From: Cylindrospermum sp. FACHB-282
GTDB taxonomy: Bacteria; Cyanobacteriota; Cyanobacteriia; Cyanobacteriales; Nostocaceae
NCBI RefSeq assembly: GCF_014697195.1
Contig: NZ_JACJRJ010000003.1
Location: forward strand, 1 to 64,000
Length of the DNA: 64,000 nt
Reading direction: 5' to 3'
Part shown: positions 53,122 through 62,526 of the stretch, piece by piece
Layout of the letters: each line of letters opens with the position of its first letter
Position numbering within the stretch: the stretch's first letter is position 1
Made by a program: the position numbers and the translations under genes
The notes under the pieces: generated by a model
Databases searched by the model: none
The model's input: only the letters and a program-made list of their open reading frames with translations
What the model was told of the DNA's origin: nothing

Positions 53122-53195
53122 GTAGGTTGGGTTGAGGCAATGCGTTACCCAATATTTTTCCAGCGTTGGGTTATGCGTTGCTCAACCCAATCTAC
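53122..53195. repeat. Short MITE-like inverted repeat
   Basis: GTAGGTTGGGTTGAG at 53122 is nearly complementary to CTCAACCCAATCTAC ending at 53195, with inner GCGTTACCCAA/TTGGGTTATGCG also complementary. The whole 74-base unit folds on itself; a plus-strand frame across it is not a gene. This sequence type is widely dispersed in Nostoc-like genomes. Confidence 0.75.
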
Positions 53196-53257
53196 ACAAA
53201 TAGATTTTATTATAAGTCTTCATCCGAACACGGTATAACTACTGTATTAATCTATAT

Positions 53258-53647
53258 CTAATTTTCTAACCAGTTCTCTAATTGTAAGTTAGGGATATTA
53301 GTAAAGTCTTTGATGTTATTAGTTACGAGAATATCATGGCGAGAACGAGCAACAGCAGCAATTAATGCATCTAATTCCCCAGTTGGTTTACCAATTTTTT
53401 TGAGTTCGCTTTGAATATTGCCAAATTCAATAGCTGCCTCTAAGTCAAATGTTTCTATTAGTAATAAGTCGATAAACTGCTGCAAAGTTTCCAGGTTCTT
53501 GGCTACCTGTTGAGAATAGTAAACGCCTTTATAAAGTTCCGCAACTATAATTGTAGATAGATAACATTGGCTAAAATAGCGATTAAATTTCTCCACTGCT
53601 TGGGAATTCTCTTTGAGTAGTGCAATGCAAATATTAGTGTCTAACAG
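53258..53647 (-). CDS. PIN-domain toxin (VapC type) with no canonical start codon
   Basis: A PIN-domain ribonuclease, toxin of a VapBC-type pair. The open frame has LDTNICIALLKENSQAVEKF, LSTIIVAELYKGVYYSQQVA, and the later acidic residues KPTGELDALIAAVARSR and LVTNNIKDFTNI, so all PIN acidic positions are present. The first ATG/GTG/TTG in frame is the GTG at 53596, which would delete the first catalytic Asp. A CTG at 53647 or ATC at 53653, overlapping the antitoxin stop, fits the domain better. Translation may be coupled to the antitoxin, or the start may be mutated. The coordinates use CTG 53647 and are provisional. Confidence 0.75.
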   Translation of the reverse strand: MLDTNICIALLKENSQAVEKFNRYFSQCYLSTIIVAELYKGVYYSQQVAKNLETLQQFIDLLLIETFDLEAAIEFGNIQSELKKIGKPTGELDALIAAVARSRHDILVTNNIKDFTNIPNLQLENWLEN

Positions 53648-53652
53648 GTAGA

Positions 53653-53940
53653 TTAGCCGTTATTCTGATCATCAATTGAGTTTAGGGTTCTACCTTGGTA
53701 AGTATGGCGTTGTTGGTCAATCTCTGCAAATATTTCTGTTAAATCTGGTTGATTTTTCCACACTCCAAATAATTTATTTAATTTAGCTAATCTCTTCTCT
53801 TCTGTTAAATTTAGTTTTGGGTCGGGTATTTGCTTTTGAATAAATTCTAAGTCTAGAATTATTTCTGTTCCATCGGGAATATTATTAAGTTGTTCTAATA
53901 TCTCAATATTTTGACCGCGTTTTATACCTTTAATTTTCAT
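53653..53940 (-). CDS. Antitoxin of the PIN-domain toxin
   Basis: A 95-residue protein from ATG 53940 (MKIKGIKRGQNIEILEQLNN). The N-terminal strand-turn pattern IKGIKRGQNIEILEQLNNIP, then DGTEIILDLEF resembles AbrB-like or short cyanobacterial VapB-type antitoxins; the acidic C-terminal half would wrap the toxin. Its stop overlaps the frame of the PIN toxin, the usual antitoxin-toxin order. The frame extends 11 codons upstream of the chosen ATG. Confidence 0.75.
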   Translation of the reverse strand: MKIKGIKRGQNIEILEQLNNIPDGTEIILDLEFIQKQIPDPKLNLTEEKRLAKLNKLFGVWKNQPDLTEIFAEIDQQRHTYQGRTLNSIDDQNNG

Positions 53941-54015
53941 GTTTATTTTCCCTTTTGATTGTGATGACAGCAATTTGACATTATAGCATATTTGCTTAAC
54001 GAGATAAAGGAAATG

Positions 54016-54046
54016 AGGCGCATCCTTGATGAAATGCGCCTTTTTT
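54016..54046. terminator. Intrinsic terminator-like hairpin downstream of galT
   Basis: AGGCGCAT (54016-54023) pairs with ATGCGCCT (54034-54041), with T6 on the plus-strand side and T-rich CATTTCCTTTATC on the minus-strand side. It lies 24 bases after the galT stop, so it probably ends the GH2-galT transcript and may work in both directions. Confidence 0.65.
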
Positions 54047-54069
54047 AAGAGGGCTGTTTTGTTTTGCCT

Positions 54070-55170
54070 TTATGCGGAAATTGGCATTCGGAGATTGACA
54101 TTCACTGCTTGTAACTCTTTAGCTTTTTCCTCTGGTAAAGCATCATTGGCAAACATCCCGGCTGCGAGTTCAGTTCCTGCTAAATACTTCAGTTTGTCAC
54201 TGGTGCGGTATGGGGGATAAAACTCGGCGTGTAAATGCGCTTCAGGATGTGGTAAACCATCCGTGGGTGCTTGAAACCAAGCCATTAAATAAGGGAAAGG
54301 GCGATTCCACAAGCCATCATATTTGAGAGTGATGGTTTTTAAGGCTTTGGCAAGTCCCAACCGTTGTTTTGGGGTAAGTTCTGTAAAACTGCTAACTGGC
54401 TGAATTGGTGCTACCCAAACTTCGTAGGGGTAACGAGCGCATACTGGGACAAAGGCGATCGCCTCCTCATCCTGATAAATAATCCGCTGATTTTCAGCAA
54501 TCTCCTTCTCAATTAAATCTTGCAGTAACCCCCGCTGATGTTCTTGATAATACTGCTGCTGCATTGACAACATCCGTGCAGGAACAGGTGGGATAAAAGG
54601 ATAGGCGTAAATTTGCCCGTGGGGGTGGTGCAAAGTTACACCTACTTCTACACCCTTGTTTTCAAAGGGCAGCACGTACTGAATTTGCGGATTAGCTCCC
54701 AGTTCCCTTGTGCGATCGCCCCACACTTCCAACAGCAAATCTAGATGTTCCAACTCTAAGGAACTCAGGGAGGCGTGGGCATCTTGAGTAAAAACCACTA
54801 CCTCACAGGCTCCATTAGCTGGTAAGGTGGCCACGATGCTATCAGGTGGATTGTTCGCTGTGGGAATCATCGAGGGAAAGCGATTATCGAACACTGCCAC
54901 GTCATACTTACCTTGAGGCATTTCTGTGGGAAACTTGGGGTCGATGGTAGGAGCGAGGGGGTTATATTCTGGGGGCGGCATAAATGTCCGCCCTTGACGG
55001 TGACTGGCATAAGCTACCCATTCCCCACGCAGGGGATGCCAGCGCAAATGCGGATTTGCTTGTACTGGCTCATTACTAGGACTAGTGGCTTGTAGCTGGC
55101 TAGGAATTGGGTAGCGACTGTATAACTTGAGTTTGCGTCCGTCTGGCTTTAACAGCTTGTGGAAGTACAT
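54070..55170 (-). CDS. galT: Galactose-1-phosphate uridylyltransferase
   Basis: Transfers UMP between UDP-glucose and galactose-1-phosphate in the Leloir pathway. A 366-residue HIT-superfamily enzyme: HPLRGEWVAYASHRQGR (about 44-60), FDNRFPSM, the catalytic HHPHGQIYAYPF (near 178, His nucleophile), and the later zinc/His region HPEAHLHAEFYPP. The start overlaps the GH2 gene's stop by 22 bases, indicating translational coupling. It has been separated from galK by the tnpB and toxin-antitoxin insertions. Confidence 0.95.
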   Translation of the reverse strand: MYFHKLLKPDGRKLKLYSRYPIPSQLQATSPSNEPVQANPHLRWHPLRGEWVAYASHRQGRTFMPPPEYNPLAPTIDPKFPTEMPQGKYDVAVFDNRFPSMIPTANNPPDSIVATLPANGACEVVVFTQDAHASLSSLELEHLDLLLEVWGDRTRELGANPQIQYVLPFENKGVEVGVTLHHPHGQIYAYPFIPPVPARMLSMQQQYYQEHQRGLLQDLIEKEIAENQRIIYQDEEAIAFVPVCARYPYEVWVAPIQPVSSFTELTPKQRLGLAKALKTITLKYDGLWNRPFPYLMAWFQAPTDGLPHPEAHLHAEFYPPYRTSDKLKYLAGTELAAGMFANDALPEEKAKELQAVNVNLRMPISA

Positions 55171-57008
55171 AATCCTTGTCCTGAGAGGGTTGCAGCACGG
55201 ATTGCTTCAATGGGAAATTTCGGTGTGCGATCGCTGTACAACAAACCGTTAGCTTCTTGAAAGGTATCTGTGAATTGCGTGTAACAGAATCCGCTGAATA
55301 GCTCAAGGTTATTCACTGTTTCGAGCAGAGCAGCGTATTTCATTTCTAGTTCGGAGATATTCGAGCAGTTTTCATATCCCCAAGCTTGATCTGCATCAGG
55401 TTCATCAGCAGGGACATAAGCGATCCCACCAAACTCGGTCAACATCACTGGTTGTCCCTGATGGGGATAGTTATCCAAGGTGAGGATGCGTCCTCCAGGG
55501 CGGCTACGCTCAAACAGATCCGATATCTGAATATCCCCTCTGTAGCGATGGGCTAATCGCTCAGGCTGGCGTTCATAGTCGTGGATAGCGAGAATATCGG
55601 TATCTGTACTTTCCCAACCATCATTACCAATTACTGGGCGAGTCGGATCGAGAGTTTTTGTTAGATGATACATTGCCAATACGTAGTTGCGGTGAGCCGC
55701 CGTTTCAACTAAATTTGGCACTCCCCAGGATTCGTTAAACGGCACCCATGCCACAATACATGGATGGCTAACATCTCGCTTGATGATTTCCGTCCACTCA
55801 TGGGTCATGCGTTCCACTGCTTTTGGCGTAAAGCGGTAGGCGCTGGGCATCTCCTCCCATACTAACAACCCTAAAACATCTGCCCAATATAAAAAGCGGG
55901 GGTCTTCAATTTTTTGGTGTTTGCGTACTCCGTTAAAGCCCATTGCTTTGACGAGTTCTACATCATGCCGCAATGCTTGGTTACTGGGTGGGGTCATTAA
56001 TGTATCAGTCCAGTAACCTTGGTCGAGAACCAGCCGCAGATAGTAGGGACGACCATTGAGCATAAAGCGATCGCGCTGAATACTGACAGTTCGCATCGCT
56101 GTATAAGATTCCACTTCATCTAGCAGCTGGTCTTTGTACCATAACTGAATTTCAGCATCTATCAGTGTGGGCCTTTCTGGACTCCACAGTAATTCATTGC
56201 GACAGTCGTCAATACCCGGATCACCAAGAGCAATACGGCGGCTAATCTCCCCACTGAATACCTCGTATGTATCGCTCGCTAACACCAGACCGTCAACGCT
56301 CAGTTTAACTTTAATTTGTACACCCGAAGCAGGTACATCACCTGCCAGCCCAGCTTCAAACCCAATTTCCCACCGTTCGCAATCAGGAAGCCAACGCAGA
56401 TGACCGAGATAAGTCACACCCACGCGCTCTAGCCACACTGTCTGCCAAATACCACTGGTGCGAGGATACCAAATACTGTGCGGTTTCAACTGCCAATCCT
56501 GTTTACCACGCGGTTTGGCGAGGTCGTGAGGATCATCTTGTGCCCAGACTGTGACTTTCGTTGTACCACTGTCGTTTAAGGCATGAGTAATGTCGAGGCT
56601 GAAAGGTGTATGTCCGCCTTCATGCTCGGCTATATATTGATCGTTTACCCACACACGAGCGCGATAGTCCACAGCGCCAAAATGTAAAAGTAACCTACCT
56701 TCCCCAATCGGCGTTTCAAATTCCCGCTCGTACCAGCAGTTTGTGTGGAAACCGCGATCGCCAATCCCACTTTTGGTAGATTCAGGAGCAAAGGGAACTT
56801 CTATATAGTGAGGCCATTGGCTAAAATTACTGGGTTGGACACATTTTCCCTCATCATCAAATGCGAATTTCCACAGCCCATTTAAAGTTTGCCACTGTGC
56901 GCGTTTTAACAATGGTCGAGGGTGTGCTGCTGCTTTGGAGGCTAAAAAATTACTATCAAGTTTAGAGGGTAATTTTAATTCACGATTTTTTAAATCCAAC
57001 AATCTCAT
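55149..57008 (-). CDS. Glycoside hydrolase family 2 (beta-galactosidase/glucuronidase-like)
   Basis: A 619-residue GH2 enzyme from ATG 57008, with GGGAGG upstream. Sugar-binding jelly-roll domain (about 30-185; PLLKRAQWQTLNGLWKFAFD, FGAVDYRARVWVN, HTPFSLDIT), immunoglobulin-like domain (about 185-300), and TIM barrel: GFNGVRKHQKIEDPRFLYWA, acid/base Glu in VPFNESWG (near 424), nucleophile Glu in MLTEFGG (near 522). Its coupling with galT suggests release of galactose from beta-galactosides. No signal peptide, so the substrate must enter the cell. Beta-glucuronidase or mannosidase specificity cannot be excluded. Confidence 0.9.
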   Translation of the reverse strand: MRLLDLKNRELKLPSKLDSNFLASKAAAHPRPLLKRAQWQTLNGLWKFAFDDEGKCVQPSNFSQWPHYIEVPFAPESTKSGIGDRGFHTNCWYEREFETPIGEGRLLLHFGAVDYRARVWVNDQYIAEHEGGHTPFSLDITHALNDSGTTKVTVWAQDDPHDLAKPRGKQDWQLKPHSIWYPRTSGIWQTVWLERVGVTYLGHLRWLPDCERWEIGFEAGLAGDVPASGVQIKVKLSVDGLVLASDTYEVFSGEISRRIALGDPGIDDCRNELLWSPERPTLIDAEIQLWYKDQLLDEVESYTAMRTVSIQRDRFMLNGRPYYLRLVLDQGYWTDTLMTPPSNQALRHDVELVKAMGFNGVRKHQKIEDPRFLYWADVLGLLVWEEMPSAYRFTPKAVERMTHEWTEIIKRDVSHPCIVAWVPFNESWGVPNLVETAAHRNYVLAMYHLTKTLDPTRPVIGNDGWESTDTDILAIHDYERQPERLAHRYRGDIQISDLFERSRPGGRILTLDNYPHQGQPVMLTEFGGIAYVPADEPDADQAWGYENCSNISELEMKYAALLETVNNLELFSGFCYTQFTDTFQEANGLLYSDRTPKFPIEAIRAATLSGQGLCTSTSC

Positions 57009-57706
57009 CAAATTTCCTCCCTATCCATAACTTAATCAACCCCTGCTATAGGTTAAATTTAGACCCAAATATTGGGTCGCCATATTCACCAGCATGAGTT
57101 TTTACACCATCATTTATTGGTCAGTTCTAACTAGTAGCGTTGTATTTTTTCTTAGCAAACACTATTACCTTCAGCACTTGAAGTGTTGAGATATGACAAT
57201 AAGTTTAGCTGCTCCTAGCTCGTGACATTATGGCACATAGATCATCAATCCTTGTCAGGTCAACCAGAAAAAACCTATTAAATTTGGCTGGCTACTAACT
57301 ATCGCAAATCCGCCAAACTAAACTAGTTATCATAACAATTTTATTGAGATAAATTATTTAAAGAAATTTATTTTTCAAAATCATGTATTAGTCAATAAGC
57401 ATTAGCAAACAAAAGAAAAATAACTAAAATCAGCTTATATCAGAGGATAACGCAAGCATTCGTTGAATATTGCTAGATGGCGTTTTTGTCTGCAACCGTA
57501 GTTGTAAGTTACTGGTTGAGTAGCCTGAGTTGGCTATTAACCCAATTATCACCCTTGGCTATATATTCAGACTGACGGGGTTTCATTAAAGTTACCCTGT
57601 GCTCGGCAGCACACAACGGATACGATGCGTAAAGAGACGCATCAAAAAAGTCTGAAAAAAGGGTAAATTTGTCAAGGTAAGTAAGTCCTATATTAGACGA
57701 GAGAAA
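57009..57706. promoter_or_regulatory. Upstream region of the GH2-galT operon
   Basis: Seven hundred bases without a gene. GATGCGT (about 57623) and ACGCATC (about 57637) form a small palindrome, and GTTACCCTGTGCTCGGCAGC-type sequence lies just before it. The GH2 promoter should be in the left part. No operator was identified. Confidence 0.45.
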
Positions 57707-57735
57707 TAAAAAAAAGCCCGCTTTTGCGGACTTTG
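57707..57735 (-). terminator. Intrinsic terminator after desB
   Basis: On the minus strand AAGTCCGC-AAAA-GCGGGCTT is followed by a run of T (plus-strand A8 near 57708-57715). It begins 22 bases after the desB stop. A clear Rho-independent terminator for the leftward desaturase cluster. Confidence 0.85.
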
Positions 57736-57756
57736 TTTATGTACAGCATTGAAAGT

Positions 57757-58833
57757 TTACTTCACAATCTGATTATTCGAGGTGTAATAAACCTTGCTCC
57801 CTGTATCTGGAACAAAATGACAGTTGAGAGCAGAACGCCATAAAGACTTCCAAACAGGTTCTTCAGATTTATGGAAGTAGTCACCCATAATCGGTTTAAT
57901 CGCCTCAGTTGCTTTCAGCAAATTGTAGTGAGGGATATTAAGGAAGATGTGGTGAGCAACGTGAGTACCGATATCGTGATGGATATGATTGATCAAACCG
58001 TAGTCTCTGTCAATGCTTGAAATAGCACCTTTAAGGAAAGTCCATTCTTCGCCACGATACCAGGCAATTTCTGGTTCTGTGTGGTGCAAAAACGTCACCA
58101 AATCTAGCCAAATGATAAACACAATGTAGGGTACAGCATAGTTTTTGATAAACCATAAGAAACCCCATTGATAGGTGAGGAAACCCAACAAACCTACCAT
58201 GCAAATCAAAAGTGCAGTACTAGTGAGAACATCCCATTTTTCAGATGGTTTAAACAGCGGACTACTGGGTGAAAAGTGGGAGCCTTCTTTACCCGGAGAA
58301 CGCTTAAACAAATACACTGGATAAGCCAATAGAAAAACATAAAATCGGCCTATCTTTTGTAAAGTTGGCATCTCCTTGTACTCTGATTCAGAGATAGGAT
58401 ACCAGCTTTCATCATTCTCTAAACTGCCAGTGTTTTTGTGGTGGGTTCTGTGGCTAATGCGCCAACCGTGATAGGGAACAAGTATCGGTGTGTGGGTAAG
58501 ATGTCCAACTAAATCATTGAGCCATTTATGCTTAGAAAAAGATTGGTGTCCGCAGTCGTGACCAACTACAAACAAAGCCCAAAACATTGTGCCTTGCATT
58601 AGCCAGAAAACTGGCCAGAAGTACCAAGAATCTAGGTAATTAGCAACTGCATACAGCAGACCGACAATCAGGATGTCACGAAAGCAGTAAAATAGGGATT
58701 TCCCTACATTGGGCTGAAAACATTCAGCGGGAATTGCAGCTTTTAAATCCTGAAGGGTAAAGGGGAGTTTATTTGTAGCCTCAGATGATTCAGAGCTATC
58801 AGGCTGGTTGAGATTGATTGTATTTGATTGCAC
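57757..58833 (-). CDS. desB: Acyl-lipid omega-3 (delta-15) desaturase DesB
   Basis: A 358-residue membrane di-iron desaturase that inserts the omega-3 double bond into glycerolipid acyl chains. His boxes: HDCGHQSF (about 92-99), HRTHHKNTG (about 128-136), and HVAHHIFLNIP near 292. Helices surround each box. The family-typical DLVGHLTHTPILVPYHGWRIS is present. GTG 58833 is the start. Third gene of the desC-desA-desB cluster, with a terminator after it. Cold induction is usual for desB; no cold-box motif was assigned. DesB and DesA are distinguished here by motif memory and gene order. Confidence 0.9.
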   Translation of the reverse strand: MQSNTINLNQPDSSESSEATNKLPFTLQDLKAAIPAECFQPNVGKSLFYCFRDILIVGLLYAVANYLDSWYFWPVFWLMQGTMFWALFVVGHDCGHQSFSKHKWLNDLVGHLTHTPILVPYHGWRISHRTHHKNTGSLENDESWYPISESEYKEMPTLQKIGRFYVFLLAYPVYLFKRSPGKEGSHFSPSSPLFKPSEKWDVLTSTALLICMVGLLGFLTYQWGFLWFIKNYAVPYIVFIIWLDLVTFLHHTEPEIAWYRGEEWTFLKGAISSIDRDYGLINHIHHDIGTHVAHHIFLNIPHYNLLKATEAIKPIMGDYFHKSEEPVWKSLWRSALNCHFVPDTGSKVYYTSNNQIVK

Positions 58834-59037
58834 TAGATTCTTTTGTTGGATATAACAAGGTAGTCACATTTGAAGTGATGCACAGCTTGGGTTATTTCTG
58901 AGAACTTTCCAAATTGTACATAGATAATATCTAGCAATTTAATTAATATGGAGAATTGCCAGATATTCAGGATAAAGGATGAAAGCTGAAGGATAAATAA
59001 TGGTGACATACATTCATACTTCATGCTTCATGCTGAT

Positions 59038-60114
59038 TTATCGCTCTGCGTAATATTCGTCAAAAGACTTATAGCCAACATCAGTTGTATATAGTTGACA
59101 CTGGTCTGTAATTTGCTTCATTAAAGACCAAGAGAACTGACATTCATCATGCAGATAATCACCCCAATTTTCTTTGATACTACGGTAAGCTAACCGCAAA
59201 TTATAAGAAGGAATGGCAGTAGATATGTGGTGAGGGACGTGGACATTGATATCGTGGCAAAGAAATTCTACCCAAGCAGGGTAATCGCAATGAATTGTAC
59301 CAGATAGCTGTGCTATGAACTCGTTCCACTTGTCGGCTGCTGGAAAAGGAACATCGGCAGCAGTATGGTGAACAATCGTAAAAGTACTCATCCAAAAATG
59401 GTAACCCAGCCAGGGTATAACCCAAAATTTGATAAATCCCCAGATACCAGTTGTAGCAATGAGAGTTGGGAAAACAACCGCTGCAAATAGCACAACTACA
59501 GCCACAGAAAGCTTGATGCTAGATTGGTCTTTTGTTTTAAAATTCCGCCAATCAAAATGCACAACTGCCCAATGTCCAACTGAACCTACCCACCAGAGAC
59601 GGTAACGCATGAAGCCTTCAAACACAGACTGTCTGCTTTTATCCCAATCTGCAAAAACTTCTGGTCTAATAGGATGCCAAGCGTTATCCTCTTCCAGTTT
59701 GTTGGTGTGTTTATGGTGATAATTATGTTTAATGCGCCAACTGTGAAAGGGGTAAATCAACGGCATCATGAACAAGTGTCCGACCAAATCGTTTACCCAG
59801 CGACGTTTGGCAAATGAACGATGACCACAATCATGACCAATTACAAAAAAACCTGTTAAAGCAGTCCCTGTGAAAATCCAAGCTAGGGGTAAGAGATACC
59901 AAGGTGCGATCGCCAAGAAAAAGTAGGATAAGGCTACCATAAAGACGCTAGTTAGCGCTCTTGTCCAGGCTTTGCGTTTATTCTGCTGAAAACATTCCTT
60001 TGGTAGGCTTTTGACAATATCTTTTAGCCTCAGGTCGGAATTACCAAGGTCTGTAGAGGTACGATTAATTTCGTCTCTACCAAATGTTTCGTTTTTAATT
60101 GATGTAGTAGTCAT
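59038..60114 (-). CDS. desA: Acyl-lipid delta-12 desaturase DesA
   Basis: A 358-residue membrane desaturase introducing the delta-12 double bond. His boxes HDCGHRSFAKRR (about 93), HNYHHKHTNKLEEDNAWHP (about 130) and HVPHHISTAIP (near 294). The protein reads MTTTSIKNETFGRDEINRTS from ATG 60114; the open frame continues 20 codons upstream without family character. It lies between desC and desB, an order known in Nostoc. The product feeds DesB. Confidence 0.92.
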   Translation of the reverse strand: MTTTSIKNETFGRDEINRTSTDLGNSDLRLKDIVKSLPKECFQQNKRKAWTRALTSVFMVALSYFFLAIAPWYLLPLAWIFTGTALTGFFVIGHDCGHRSFAKRRWVNDLVGHLFMMPLIYPFHSWRIKHNYHHKHTNKLEEDNAWHPIRPEVFADWDKSRQSVFEGFMRYRLWWVGSVGHWAVVHFDWRNFKTKDQSSIKLSVAVVVLFAAVVFPTLIATTGIWGFIKFWVIPWLGYHFWMSTFTIVHHTAADVPFPAADKWNEFIAQLSGTIHCDYPAWVEFLCHDINVHVPHHISTAIPSYNLRLAYRSIKENWGDYLHDECQFSWSLMKQITDQCQLYTTDVGYKSFDEYYAER

Positions 60115-60322
60115 GAATACCTGAAAAACAGCAAAATGTTTCGTCAAGTCACTCAGGAAAGTGGCTTGCCGCAAAGTTTTGTAACATTAATGTTTCGGAT
60201 TATATCAACCTAAGCTACCACAGCGCACATGAAAATATTTTTTGTCAACTGTTTCCGAATTGGCGAATAGATATTTTAGTTACTGGAGAAAATTAATCAA
60301 GGGTCAAGATTCACAAGCAAAG

Positions 60323-60387
60323 AGTCAATAGCCCACAGTCAATGATTTATTGACTATATGACTATTGACTATATGAATATTGACTCT
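60323..60387. repeat. TTGACTATA-type short repeats
   Basis: AGTCAATA and TATTGACT units alternate in both directions (AGTCAATAGCC, ATTGACTATATGACTATTGA), forming small hairpins between desC and desA. Typical short intergenic repeats. Confidence 0.7.
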
Positions 60388-60391
60388 GGAG

Positions 60392-61210
60392 TTACTGCTT
60401 TCTCTCTGCTAGCTTGACATTCGTAGCTAGACCGAGGAGTTGCAGCACTTGAATTGTCATCCAAGTTAAATCGATTTCCCACCATTCCAGCCCATGACGA
60501 GCTGAGTATTGAAAAGCATGGTGGTTATTGTGCCAGCCTTCGCCAAAAACGAGTACGGCTACCCACCAGCAGTTAGTTGAATGATCACCTGAATCATGGG
60601 TGCGATAGCCGAATTTGTGAGTAGCGCTGTTCACTAACCAGGTGCAATGATAAACCCAGACGATGCGGGCAAAAATTCCCCAAACAACAAAAGACCAGCC
60701 ACCCAAGAGCAATAGTCCGATACCCAAAGCTACTTGGATGAGAATGAAATACTTTTGTAAAAACTGATAGACTGGGTCTTCGGAAATATCTTTGGTGAAA
60801 CGAGGAACATCTGCTTGAGCCGGTGAGTGATAGACCAGCCAACCCATGTGGCTCCACCAGAAGCCTTTATTGGAATCATGGGGGTCGGTATCAGTATCTG
60901 AATGTAAATGATGAAGGCGATGTATACCTACCCACTCGATTGGCCCACCTTGACAGGAAAGTGTCCCGAAAAGAACCAAGAGATACTCTAGCCACTTGGG
61001 CGTTTGAAAACTGCGATGGGTGACAAGGCGGTGAAATCCTAGGGTAATTCCTAAACCGCCAGTTACCCAGTAAAGCAATAAAGCTACACCAACTGCATTC
61101 CAGCTAAAGTTACTAGGGAGAAGGGCAAACAAAGCCCCAATGTGTAGTGCAGCGAAAAATAGGGTATTAACCCAGTTAAGTTGAGGTTTTGTTGAGGTAG
61201 CAATTGTCAT
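60392..61210 (-). CDS. desC: Delta-9 fatty-acid desaturase DesC
   Basis: A 272-residue membrane desaturase making the first (delta-9) double bond. His boxes: GFHRLVTHRSF (about 58-68), GIHRLHHLHSDTDTDPH (about 95-111) and GEGWHNNHHAFQYSAR (about 226-241), with the usual helices between. The HxxxxH, HxxHH, HNNHH set is complete, which marks the acyl-CoA/acyl-lipid delta-9 class. It is the first gene of the leftward cluster and divergent to the PLP-enzyme gene 85 bases away. Confidence 0.93.
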   Translation of the reverse strand: MTIATSTKPQLNWVNTLFFAALHIGALFALLPSNFSWNAVGVALLLYWVTGGLGITLGFHRLVTHRSFQTPKWLEYLLVLFGTLSCQGGPIEWVGIHRLHHLHSDTDTDPHDSNKGFWWSHMGWLVYHSPAQADVPRFTKDISEDPVYQFLQKYFILIQVALGIGLLLLGGWSFVVWGIFARIVWVYHCTWLVNSATHKFGYRTHDSGDHSTNCWWVAVLVFGEGWHNNHHAFQYSARHGLEWWEIDLTWMTIQVLQLLGLATNVKLAERKQ

Positions 61211-61295
61211 GCATTAACCTGAATAGGAATTGTTCAGCCTAAGGGTGCGCGATCTTAAAATCCGCATATCTAAATTTTTTTTGAAAGGGGAAGTA

Positions 61296-62525
61296 ATGAA
61301 CAGCTTGGAACAGATGCAGCAAGCAGAACAGGCACTGTTAGAAATTTTTTCTGTAATTGACATACAGGTCAAGCATAATCTTAAACGAGTGCTAGATGCT
61401 TTTCGTAATCACCGTGTAGGTACACACCATTTTGCTGGTGTAAGTGGTTATGGTCACGATGATTTAGGGCGAGAAACTTTAGATAAAGTTTTTGCTGAAG
61501 TGATGGGTGCCGAAGCTGCGGCGGTGCGAGTGCAGTTTGTTTCAGGAACGCATGCGATCGCTTGTGCTTTATTTGGTGTACTCCGTCCTGGAGATGAAAT
61601 GTTAGCAGTAGTTGGTTCTCCCTACGATACGCTCGAAGAAGTAATTGGTTTACGGGGGCAAGGACAAGGCTCCTTAATCGAGTTTGGCATAAATTACCGC
61701 CAATTGGAGCTAATTCCTGAAGGAACAATAGATTGGCAAGCTTTAAGCAACAGTATTGCTGATAACACTCGTTTAGTATTAATTCAACGCTCTTGTGGCT
61801 ATTCTTGGCGTCCCAGCTTATCAATTGCCGACATTGAAAAAATCGTCCATTTAGTCAAACAGCAAAACCCTAACACCATTTGCTTTGTAGACAACTGCTA
61901 CGGCGAATTTATTGAAACCCAGGAACCGACAAATGTTGGTGCTGATTTAATGGCGGGTTCATTGATTAAAAATCCTGGTGGGACTATTGTGAGCGCAGGC
62001 GGTTATGTTGCTGGACGTGCTGATTTAGTCGAAGCATCTGCTTGTCGCTTGACTGCTCCTGGTATTGGTAGTTATGGCGGTGCCACTTTTGACCAAAATC
62101 GCCTGTTATTTCAAGGCTTATTTCTGGCGCCGCAGATGGTTGGGGAGGCGATGAAAGGAACTTACCTGACTGGGTACGTATTTGACAAACTCGGTTATCC
62201 TGTGAATCCTGCACCCCTTGCGCCTCGTGGGGATGTGATTCAAGCTATTAAACTTGGTTCTGCTAAAAAGCTGATTGCCTTCTGTAAAGCGATTCAACAG
62301 CATTCGCCTATTGGTTCTTACCTCGACCCCATTCCTGATGATATGCCGGGGTATGAGAGCCAGGTAGTGATGGCTGGAGGGACATTTATTGAGGGTAGTA
62401 CTTTGGAATTGTCAGCGGATGGGCCAATGCGATCGCCTTATGTGGTGTATTGCCAGGGGGGGACTCATTGGACTCATGTGGCGATCGCACTTCAGGCGGC
62501 GATTGAGGCCATAGGCCCGGCTTAA
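61296..62525 (+). CDS. PLP-dependent methionine gamma-lyase-family protein
   Basis: A 409-residue fold-type I PLP enzyme of the family once called aluminium resistance protein. Features: VGTHHFAGVSGYGHDDLGRE, EAAAVRVQFVSGTHAIACALF, VLIQRSCGYSWRPSLSI, the PLP-phosphate/Asp region CFVDNCYGEFIETQEP, and the Schiff-base Lys in GSLIKNPGGTIVSAGGYVAG. Reaction uncertain: carbon-sulphur lyase activity is suggested by the family name. ATG 61296 with GAAAGGGGAAG upstream is chosen; the open frame begins 22 codons earlier. Confidence 0.9.
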   Translation: MNSLEQMQQAEQALLEIFSVIDIQVKHNLKRVLDAFRNHRVGTHHFAGVSGYGHDDLGRETLDKVFAEVMGAEAAAVRVQFVSGTHAIACALFGVLRPGDEMLAVVGSPYDTLEEVIGLRGQGQGSLIEFGINYRQLELIPEGTIDWQALSNSIADNTRLVLIQRSCGYSWRPSLSIADIEKIVHLVKQQNPNTICFVDNCYGEFIETQEPTNVGADLMAGSLIKNPGGTIVSAGGYVAGRADLVEASACRLTAPGIGSYGGATFDQNRLLFQGLFLAPQMVGEAMKGTYLTGYVFDKLGYPVNPAPLAPRGDVIQAIKLGSAKKLIAFCKAIQQHSPIGSYLDPIPDDMPGYESQVVMAGGTFIEGSTLELSADGPMRSPYVVYCQGGTHWTHVAIALQAAIEAIGPA

Positions 62526-62526
62526 G

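Noticed and set aside
53032-53238. A 68-codon plus-strand frame near the tnpB element
   Set aside because: It translates the MITE-like inverted repeat and a GC-rich hairpin; no protein character.
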